A DNA stretch of 11,061 bases from Bacillota bacterium (lineage in GTDB: Bacteria; Bacillota_A; Clostridia; Lachnospirales; WQUN01): NCBI GenBank assembly GCA_009786175.1, contig WQTQ01000153.1:1-11061 (forward strand). The letters run 5' to 3'. Under the pieces are notes generated by a model. That model was given only the letters and a program-made list of their open reading frames with translations. It was not told the DNA's origin and made no database searches. Each line of letters opens with the position of its first letter. Within the stretch, counting starts at the first letter, position 1. The position numbers were made by a program, and so were the translations under genes. Below, piece after piece: positions 5,444 through 11,061 of the stretch.

Positions 5444-7066
5444 ATGCCACACACGGCTTTATACAGGAAAAAACGACCCCGTACTTTCGGGGAAGTTGTT
5501 GGGCAAAAGCATATTGTACGTGCCTTGTGCAACCAAATAACATCCGGGCAAATTAGCCACGCATACTTATTTTGCGGCACCCGGGGCACAGGCAAGACAA
5601 CCATTGCCCGCCTTTTTGCCCGGGCAATCAACTGCCAAAACCCCCGGGAAGGCAGCCCGTGTAATGTGTGTGATTCCTGCCTGGGCATACTTGCGGAACG
5701 TAACCTTAATGTGGTTGAAATTGACGCGGCTTCCAACAACGGTGTAGAAAATATCCGCGACTTGCGGGAAGAGGTCAAATACCAGCCAACCCAGGGGCAT
5801 TACAAGGTGTACATTATCGACGAGGTACACATGCTGTCTACAAGCGCGTTTAACGCCCTGTTAAAAACCCTGGAAGAGCCCCCGTCCCATGTAATTTTTA
5901 TTTTGGCTACAACAGATTCCCAAAAGCTGCCCGCTACAATTTTGTCCCGCTGCCAGCGGTACGATTTTAGGCGGATTGCCGTCACAGACATGATCGACAC
6001 CATGAAAAAGTACCTGCAAGAAGAAGGTGTACAGTTTGAAGAAAGCGCGCTGGATTATATCGCCTATCATTCCGACGGTGCCATGCGTGATGCCTTAAGT
6101 TTGCTGGACCAAAGCCTAAGCCTTGGGGATTTTAAGCTGACATACGCCCAGGTGCTGGATATGCTGGGGGCCGTAGACCGGGCCCGCTTATTCGATTTTA
6201 CCTACGCTCTTGCTGCAAGCGACAGTGGCGCGGTAATGAACGTAATCGACCAAGCCATGAATGGCGGCCGTGATGCCAGCCAATTTACCGCAGATTTAAT
6301 TCGCCATTTCCGTGACGTTCTTGTTGCAAGCCTGGTAAACGACCCAAACGCCGTAGATTTTTCTGCGGAAATTGCTGAGAAATTGCGGGAGCAGGGCAAG
6401 TATGTATCAAGCCAAAAATTGATGGAATATATTCACACATTTTCCGAAACCCTTAGGGAAATGCGCTTTGCGCCCCACGCCCGCACAGCCCTGGAAGTTT
6501 GTGCTCTGCGCGTATGTGTGCCAAAAGTCGAAGCGGTGTACACGCCCGCCCCGGCCCCTGCCGTGCAAGCCACGGCTGCTACGCCGGTGATACAGCCCCC
6601 TACCCCAACCGAAAGCAAAGCCCTTGGCGACATAACTCCTGATATTTTGGACAGAATTGCTGCGTTTTGGGATACATTGTGCAACTCGTTCCCCAACCCA
6701 ATGCGGGCCCAGTGTGCCCAGTGCGGGTTGGAAAATAACGACGGCAAGCTGGAAATAATCATAGGCAGTGAAACTATGCGAAACATAATAAAACCTAAAG
6801 AAGGCGCGATACGGGAAGCAATTGCAGAAAAATTCTCGTTATCTACCCCTCCAAACCTTGCCTTTATCGTGCGGGAAGGTTACAATAAACCTAAGGTGCA
6901 AAAATCGGAAGTTAAAAACCGGTTTGAGCCAAAGCCGGAACCGGAACAGCAGACCATTCCGGTAGACTGGATAACCCCCGAGCCGCCTCCTGAAGCAGCC
7001 GAACCTGCCTATGAAGACAGCTGGGACGCAATCGGGGATGAAATATCAAGCGACAACAAATGGTAA
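5444..7066 (+). CDS. dnaX: DNA polymerase III subunit gamma/tau
   Basis: This is the clamp-loader ATPase that loads the sliding clamp and couples replicase cores at the fork. The AAA+ module is complete: Walker A GTRGTGKT (45-52), four zinc-binding cysteines at about 64, 73, 76 and 79, Walker B YIIDE (about 123-127), the sensor region FILATTDSQKLPATILSRC with the SRC arginine finger (168-170), and the domain II signature GAMRDALSLLDQ (about 212-223). A clamp-loader collar helix domain follows. A Pro/Ala-rich linker (about 360-390) then leads to a C-terminal domain and an acidic, proline-rich tail. The length of 540 aa is normal for a tau form. ATG 5444 is chosen because AAGGAG at 5428-5433 lies 10 bases upstream; the in-frame GTG at 5435 is too close to that site. 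I see no classical A-AAA-AAG slippery site for a shorter gamma form. It follows the transporter gene by 16 bases. Confidence 0.96.
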   Translation: MPHTALYRKKRPRTFGEVVGQKHIVRALCNQITSGQISHAYLFCGTRGTGKTTIARLFARAINCQNPREGSPCNVCDSCLGILAERNLNVVEIDAASNNGVENIRDLREEVKYQPTQGHYKVYIIDEVHMLSTSAFNALLKTLEEPPSHVIFILATTDSQKLPATILSRCQRYDFRRIAVTDMIDTMKKYLQEEGVQFEESALDYIAYHSDGAMRDALSLLDQSLSLGDFKLTYAQVLDMLGAVDRARLFDFTYALAASDSGAVMNVIDQAMNGGRDASQFTADLIRHFRDVLVASLVNDPNAVDFSAEIAEKLREQGKYVSSQKLMEYIHTFSETLREMRFAPHARTALEVCALRVCVPKVEAVYTPAPAPAVQATAATPVIQPPTPTESKALGDITPDILDRIAAFWDTLCNSFPNPMRAQCAQCGLENNDGKLEIIIGSETMRNIIKPKEGAIREAIAEKFSLSTPPNLAFIVREGYNKPKVQKSEVKNRFEPKPEPEQQTIPVDWITPEPPPEAAEPAYEDSWDAIGDEISSDNKW

Positions 7067-7096
7067 ATCATTCACTGGATTAGAGGAGGACATAAA

Positions 7097-7444
7097 ATGC
7101 CAAAAGGATTTCAAGGAATGCCCGGCGGTGGCATGAACATGCAGCAAATGATGAAATCAGCGCAAAAAATGCAAAAGCAAATGGAAGAAATGCAAGCGCA
7201 ATTAGCCAACAAAACCCTGGAAGTTTCCGCAGGCGGCGGCGCGGTTAAAGTAACTATCAACGGCCAGAAGCAAATTACGGACCTTATAATTTCCCCGGAC
7301 GTTGTAGACCCGGACGATGTGGAAATGCTTCAAGACTTGGTAATTTCCGCTGTAAACGAAGCTGTCCGCCAGATGGAAGAAGTTTCAAGCTCTCAAATGT
7401 CTAAAATATTACCCGGCGGCATGAACCTGCCCGGGCTGTTTTAA
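7097..7444 (+). CDS. ybaB: YbaB/EbfC-family nucleoid-associated protein
   Basis: This is a small (115 aa) DNA-binding protein that dimerises into a tweezer shape and coats the nucleoid. The N-terminus is Gly/Met/Gln-rich ([20 protein letters not shown]), followed by the long first helix ([19 protein letters not shown]), then the conserved core strands [31 protein letters not shown] and a second long helix ([22 protein letters not shown]). The gene sits between dnaX and recR, the standard bacterial order. AGAGGAGGA just upstream is a strong ribosome site. The gap to dnaX is 30 bases. The function in recombination or regulation that its position suggests is not settled for the family. Confidence 0.95.
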   Translation: MPKGFQGMPGGGMNMQQMMKSAQKMQKQMEEMQAQLANKTLEVSAGGGAVKVTINGQKQITDLIISPDVVDPDDVEMLQDLVISAVNEAVRQMEEVSSSQMSKILPGGMNLPGLF

Positions 7445-7460
7445 CCCGGAGGTTATGTAA

Positions 7461-8063
7461 ATGCAGCACATTTATGGCGGGCATGTTGCCCGTCTAATTG
7501 AAGAACTTTCGCGCTTACCGGGTATAGGAGGCAAGTCTGCACAAAGACTGGCCTTTTATATTATTCATTTGCCCACAGAAAAAGCCGAAGCACTGGCAGA
7601 ATCCATCATTTCCGCAAAACGGAATGTACGGTACTGTTCTGTATGCTGTAATTTAACAGATATGGACCCGTGCCAGGTTTGCGCCAACGTAAAGCGCGAC
7701 CCGAAAACTATCATGGTAGTAGAAGACCCCCGCGACATGGCAGCCTACGAACGCACCCGGGAATTTCACGGGTTGTACCATGTACTTCACGGCGCAATTT
7801 CCCCAATGCATGGCGTAGGCCCCAACGACTTAACAATTGCGGCACTGCTAAAACGCCTGCAATCAAATGACGTAGACGAAATTATTATCGCCACCAACCC
7901 TAACGTAGAAGGCGAAGCAACCGCGCTTTACATCAGCAAAATACTAAAGCCTACAGGTGTGAAAGTTACACGCATTGCCCACGGTGTACCCGTTGGCGGC
8001 GATTTGGAATATGTAGACGAAGTAACCCTTTCCCGCGCATTAGAAGGACGGCGTGAAATTTAA
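7461..8063 (+). CDS. recR: Recombination mediator RecR
   Basis: RecR acts with RecO (and RecF) to load RecA on single-stranded gaps covered by SSB. At 200 aa it has the standard length. In order: a helix-hairpin-helix at [13 protein letters not shown] (19-31), a C4 zinc finger with C59, C62, C71 and C74, a Toprim domain beginning [10 protein letters not shown] (83-92) with acidic E88, and the well-conserved [23 protein letters not shown] and [13 protein letters not shown] segments. The C-terminus ALEGRREI is typical. The start ATG follows CGGAGG (7447-7452) by 8 bases. An ATG-TAA pair lies between them in the same frame. The gene is 16 bases after ybaB and ends the core replication/repair cluster. 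No clear terminator follows it. Confidence 0.97.
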   Translation: MQHIYGGHVARLIEELSRLPGIGGKSAQRLAFYIIHLPTEKAEALAESIISAKRNVRYCSVCCNLTDMDPCQVCANVKRDPKTIMVVEDPRDMAAYERTREFHGLYHVLHGAISPMHGVGPNDLTIAALLKRLQSNDVDEIIIATNPNVEGEATALYISKILKPTGVKVTRIAHGVPVGGDLEYVDEVTLSRALEGRREI

Positions 8064-8149
8064 AACTTTCGCCATTGTATCGGAGTGTGACGTGTGGTTT
8101 GAACATTATAAGGCGGCTTTTTTCAACTAATTACATGGTAAAAGAACAC

Positions 8150-9502
8150 ATGCGCAAAGGAGACATTCCTCCATCCAAGGAGGCATATAAAAATTCCTTG
8201 CGCATTGCCATACCCGCTGTAATTGAAATGGTAAGTATTGCCTTAATGGACATGATTGATACAGTAATGGTAGGGCGCGTAGGCCCCCAGGCCATGACGG
8301 CTGTGGGCATAACCGGCCAGCCGCGGATGCTGATTTTGTCCATCTTTTTTGCGTTGAATATTGCCCTTACGGCAATAATTGCCCGTAAAAAAGGTGCTGG
8401 GGAAATGCATGCGGCCCGCAGCTGCTTACGCCACGGTTTGTTGATAAACATTATATTGGGGTTAAAACTTACACTGCTGGCATTTATATTCGCTCAACCG
8501 CTAATGGCTTTAGCGGGTGCCCAGCCCGACACTATATACGAAGCAACATCGTATTTTAGAATTACAAACCTGGTGCTGGTATTCCAGATAATGACCATGA
8601 CCATCTGTGTTGCCCAGCGGGCAATCGGTAATACAAAAGTTGCCTTAAAGGTTAACGCAACTGCCAAAGTCGTAAGCGTTATACTCAATTTCCTTTTAAT
8701 CGAAGGCCGCTTTGGCTTCCCTCGCCTGGAAGTTGACGGCGTGGCATACGCACGCTCCATAGCCGCTGTTGTGGCATTTTCTCTTGCGTTGGCCTCTATT
8801 TTGCACAAGGATAGCCCTCTTCGTATAAGGCTAAAGGATTACTGGGGCTTCGAGAAGGTCATGCTAAAAAGCGTAGGAAAATTAACCGCCAACGGTATGC
8901 TGGAGCAAGTAAGCTTACGTTTTGGCTTTTTTGCCTATGCCCGCGTAATCGCCAACCTTGGAACCGAAGCTTTTGCAGCCCATATTATTGCCATGCAGCT
9001 AATGGTGCTTAGCTTCACTTTTGCGGACGGTATTGGCGCGGCAACAACCAGCCTTGTAGGGCAAAATTTGGGCAAAGAAAGGCCCGACCTTTCCAGTATG
9101 TACGGTAAAATTGGGATGCGGCTGGCAATTATATGCGCGACGATGCTTAGCACCCTGTGTATTTTGTTTCGGTTCCAGTTTGCCGCACTGTTTACCACAG
9201 ACCCGGACATTGTGCTTACCGCCGGCGGGCTAATTTTTATACTCGCCGGTATATTGCCGTTGCAAACATCCCAGCTTGTAATGGGCGGCAGCCTGCGCGG
9301 CGCAGGCGACACCCGTTACGTCGCGCTTACTATGCTAATTACCGTAGGTGTCATGCGCCCGCTTTTGGGTTTCCTTATGGTAGTACCTCTTGGATGGGGG
9401 CTTACGGGCGCATGGATAGCCATGGTTTTTGACCAGGCAACGCGGCTTATAATGCTATTTACACGCTTTGCACGGGGCAAATGGATGACGGCGAAGGTCT
9501 AG
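8150..9502 (+). CDS. MATE-family multidrug/toxin efflux transporter
   Basis: This is a cation-coupled multidrug and toxic-compound extrusion protein of about 450 aa with around 12 hydrophobic helices in two similar halves. The first helix region IAIPAVIEMVSIALMDMIDTVMVGRVGPQAMTAVG is characteristic, as is the paired part in the second half (TANGMLEQVSLRFGFFAYARVIANLGTEAFAAH). A linker with GGSLRGAGDTRY (about 380-391) precedes the final helices. The substrate cannot be told. The frame is open back to a TTG at 8075, but the upstream part is not MATE-like. ATG 8150 or ATG 8135 gives a normal N-terminus. Neither has a clear ribosome site; good AAGGAG-like stretches lie downstream at about 8156-8161 and 8177-8183. 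The gene may be read through from recR, 86 bases before, since I see no strong terminator between them. Confidence 0.9.
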   Translation: MRKGDIPPSKEAYKNSLRIAIPAVIEMVSIALMDMIDTVMVGRVGPQAMTAVGITGQPRMLILSIFFALNIALTAIIARKKGAGEMHAARSCLRHGLLINIILGLKLTLLAFIFAQPLMALAGAQPDTIYEATSYFRITNLVLVFQIMTMTICVAQRAIGNTKVALKVNATAKVVSVILNFLLIEGRFGFPRLEVDGVAYARSIAAVVAFSLALASILHKDSPLRIRLKDYWGFEKVMLKSVGKLTANGMLEQVSLRFGFFAYARVIANLGTEAFAAHIIAMQLMVLSFTFADGIGAATTSLVGQNLGKERPDLSSMYGKIGMRLAIICATMLSTLCILFRFQFAALFTTDPDIVLTAGGLIFILAGILPLQTSQLVMGGSLRGAGDTRYVALTMLITVGVMRPLLGFLMVVPLGWGLTGAWIAMVFDQATRLIMLFTRFARGKWMTAKV

Positions 9503-9504
9503 TT

Positions 9505-10179
9505 TTACTCTACCCGCTCTTCCGCCGTTATCAAAAATTTGTAAATTGGTGCCAGTACTTTGAACCCTTCCGCTACAATTGCAGCTAGGCGGTTCGAATA
9601 CAGCAGGTTAAAATCGTAACTTTTGTGAATGAAAGCGATCGTCTTCCGGTCCAGCCAACTTTGTAAATTTGCGGGCATGTCCGGGTGGCGGCTTTTTTTG
9701 TACATATCGCCGTCAAGTTCAAATAAAGTTTGGTTTTCGTATGTGGCAAGGGCCGTTTTGAAGGCCTTATCATTAACCAGTATCATCTTACGCATACTTG
9801 CCATAGCCGCAGCCCCTGCCGAATAATAACCACAGCCATAGAAAAAGCTCTCCGGCGAAAACACAAAGAAAAACTCCGGCAGGTTCATATTTTTTTGCCG
9901 CACAAACATGCACCACATCGTATCCCGGAACAGGGACTTGTCCTTAGAAAACCTTGCGTCCCGCCATATACGGGAAAGTGAGCCCCCAACTTTGGGCGAA
10001 CATAGCAGTTTATCGTCTATTTCCAAAAGCGTGGGCGTTAGTTCTTCCACCAGGGATAACATGGGCGAAATTACAAATTGGGTATACTGTTCCCTGTGTT
10101 CCTCAAACCATGCCTTACTGTTTTGCAACCGGTTTTCAAACAAAAAATCCATCGTGTTTTTTGAAAATTGAGTTTGCAT
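9505..10179 (-). CDS. DUF2461 family protein
   Basis: This is a 224-aa protein of the DUF2461 family, whose biochemical role is not known. The family N-terminal signature is visible: FLFENRLQNSKAWFEEHREQY (about 12-32) corresponds to the usual FL..L..NN.reWF..h...Y. The central signature RIWRDARFSKDKSLFRD (about 70-86) is close to the family's RI.RDtRFSkdKsPyk. Aromatic FFFVFSPESFFYGCGYY follows. No signal peptide or membrane helix is seen, so it is probably cytoplasmic. ATG at 10179 is chosen for the ribosome site AGAGGA about 8 bases upstream; an earlier start (10221) would overlap the upstream gene. It follows the flavin-reductase-like gene by one base (TGA-C-ATG), so it is co-transcribed and probably coupled. 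Its stop lies 2 bases from the stop of the MATE gene on the other strand. Confidence 0.88.
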   Translation of the reverse strand: MQTQFSKNTMDFLFENRLQNSKAWFEEHREQYTQFVISPMLSLVEELTPTLLEIDDKLLCSPKVGGSLSRIWRDARFSKDKSLFRDTMWCMFVRQKNMNLPEFFFVFSPESFFYGCGYYSAGAAAMASMRKMILVNDKAFKTALATYENQTLFELDGDMYKKSRHPDMPANLQSWLDRKTIAFIHKSYDFNLLYSNRLAAIVAEGFKVLAPIYKFLITAEERVE

Positions 10180-10180
10180 G

Positions 10181-10741
10181 TCACTGTTCCTCTTTCTTAT
10201 AAAACGCGCCCATTTCCCCAAGAAACTCCCCTACTTTGAAGTATCTCCCCGTGTAAACCACAGGCTCCAGCAGCGCAATGTCCCCTTGCCCACCGTCTAA
10301 GCCTTCAATTTCCTGGCAGTTCCCGGCTCTGCAAAAATATGTTGTTGTATCGGCTGTTTCATATGTGCCTACAACTTCGCATTCAAACACTCTTCTGCTG
10401 ACATTTAGTGTGGGTACATTCAGTACATTGCCGTTTTCGTATTCATAGGGCACCGCATTTTTTGGCGCGTCAAGGCCGGAAGTCATGCCAAAATAGTCCA
10501 GCAATTCCAACATGTCTGTGCTTACAAGGTTAGCAGAAAACATATTTGTTCGCGCAATATTCACTTTAGTTTTTTTCGCGCCGTTCATGCTTATAACCAT
10601 CAGGTCATGGTCTTTGTCCCATGTGCTTGATACCCATGTGATGGGGCAAAAATTTGGTGTGCCGTCTTCGTTATATGTGCCAATTAAAAAAACGGGCTGG
10701 ATGTGGGTCATGTATTTCTCGCCTAAACTGATACGTTTCAT
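10181..10741 (-). CDS. Flavin-reductase-like FMN-binding protein (split-barrel fold)
   Basis: This is a 186-aa protein of the flavin reductase-like/FMN-binding split-barrel family. It probably binds FMN and passes electrons from NAD(P)H; the partner is unknown. The opening PVFLIGTYNEDGTPNFCPITWVSS is the family N-terminal strand pair. NGAKKTKVNI marks the flavin phosphate region, and FSANLVSTDMLELLDYFGMTSGLDAPKN matches the family pattern fs.Nlvs..ml..aDyfG..SG.d..K. The last strands (VVYTGRYFKVGEFLGEMGAFYKK) close the barrel. The start overlaps the stop of the MarR gene by 4 bases (ATGA), which points to coupled translation. A redox or electrophile-stress role under MarR control is inference from the neighbour. 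Confidence 0.86.
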   Translation of the reverse strand: MKRISLGEKYMTHIQPVFLIGTYNEDGTPNFCPITWVSSTWDKDHDLMVISMNGAKKTKVNIARTNMFSANLVSTDMLELLDYFGMTSGLDAPKNAVPYEYENGNVLNVPTLNVSRRVFECEVVGTYETADTTTYFCRAGNCQEIEGLDGGQGDIALLEPVVYTGRYFKVGEFLGEMGAFYKKEEQ

Positions 10742-11061
10742 TGGTTATGTTCCTCCAGTTCTAAATTGTTGATAATTTTTTTTAACTTGCCTTCAAATTC
10801 GTTTATTTCCCCCCGGTCAAAGCCCTGGTAAAAGATGGCGTTCATTTTGTCAGACAGCCAATCATATTTTTCCCGGTATTCCCTTGCCTTTTCCGTCACT
10901 TCAATAAAAATTTGCCTGCGGTTTTTCTTGTCCGGTACCCGCATTATTAGGCCGCTTGCTTCCATGCGGTCCAGCATGCTGGTAAGGGTAGTTTTGGCAA
11001 GGGAAGTTAGCTTGCCTATTTCCGTAATTGTTAAGCTCCCATGCTCCCAAAGTACATATAA
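10738..11061 (-). CDS. MarR-family transcriptional regulator (N-terminus beyond window)
   Basis: This is a winged-helix repressor of the MarR family, read from the right edge of the window. The visible 107 residues start inside the DNA-binding domain (LYVLWEHGSLTITEIGKLT), go through the recognition helix LAKTTLTSMLDRMEASGLI and the wing MRVPDKKNRRQIFIEVTEKA, and end in the dimerisation helices. All family landmarks are present, including the LDRME and D..NRR segments. The frame is open to base 11061, so the first helices and the start lie outside. The start codon of the flavin reductase overlaps its stop. As is common in the family, it probably represses its own operon; the operator would be upstream, outside the window. 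Confidence 0.93.
   Translation of the reverse strand, partial: LYVLWEHGSLTITEIGKLTSLAKTTLTSMLDRMEASGLIMRVPDKKNRRQIFIEVTEKAREYREKYDWLSDKMNAIFYQGFDRGEINEFEGKLKKIINNLELEEHNQ

Noticed and set aside
5444..7066. Programmed frameshift in dnaX giving a gamma form
   Set aside because: No A-AAA-AAG slippery heptamer with a following hairpin was recognised.
8064..8121. Possible terminator between recR and the MATE gene (CGCC...GGCG before a T6 run)
   Set aside because: Only four good pairs with a long poorly paired interior; too weak to call.
9629..10202. Forward-strand open frames over DUF2461
   Set aside because: They are antisense to a recognised family gene and show no coding features of their own.
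1..11061. CRISPR arrays, tRNA or rRNA genes, insertion sequences, phage or attachment sites
   Set aside because: No regularly spaced repeats, transposase or integrase motifs, or structural RNA signatures were found.

Overview
The window looks like a chromosomal segment of a Clostridia-like Bacillota (Firmicutes) bacterium of moderate GC. The grounds are the dnaX–ybaB–recR cluster, strong AGGAGG-type ribosome binding sites, an energy-coupling-factor (ECF) type transporter subunit, DUF4349 lipoproteins and a MarR-led small operon. No phage, transposase, CRISPR, tRNA or rRNA genes are visible. A genus cannot be assigned from the sequence alone.

Region 1 (1-2393) holds the 3' end of an S41-type peptidase gene. 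It runs in frame, without a stop codon, through a predicted membrane helix into a Gfo/Idh/MocA-type NAD(P)-dependent oxidoreductase. That oxidoreductase also has its own strong ribosome binding site and ATG. A second, divergent Gfo/Idh/MocA protein follows 12 bases later, and a rho-independent terminator closes the unit.

Region 2 (2403-4275) is a two-gene, translationally coupled pair of paralogous envelope proteins. The first is a degenerate secreted DUF4349-like protein and the second a canonical DUF4349 lipoprotein. A 19-bp perfect hairpin terminator follows.

Region 3 (4276-4530) is a non-coding gap with a GC-alternating hairpin, a 27-bp imperfect inverted repeat of the dispersed CACAGAGGCAC type, and a good sigma-A-like promoter.

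Region 4 (4531-9502) reads forward: a FolT-like ECF substrate-binding (S) component with an unusual insertion, then dnaX (clamp-loader subunit), ybaB/ebfC (nucleoid-associated protein), recR (recombinational repair) and a MATE-family efflux protein. The first four are tightly packed and are probably one operon. They link a membrane transporter to replication and repair genes.

Region 5 (9505-11061) reads in reverse: a MarR-family regulator cut by the window edge, a flavin-reductase-like FMN-binding protein and a DUF2461 protein. These form a compact operon that meets the MATE gene tail to tail with a 2-base gap.

The most unusual items are the in-frame peptidase–membrane helix–oxidoreductase reading frame, the paired DUF4349 paralogues, the inverted repeat at 4349-4426 and the enlarged ECF S component. 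None amounts to proof of a new system. Everything else is ordinary chromosomal housekeeping.
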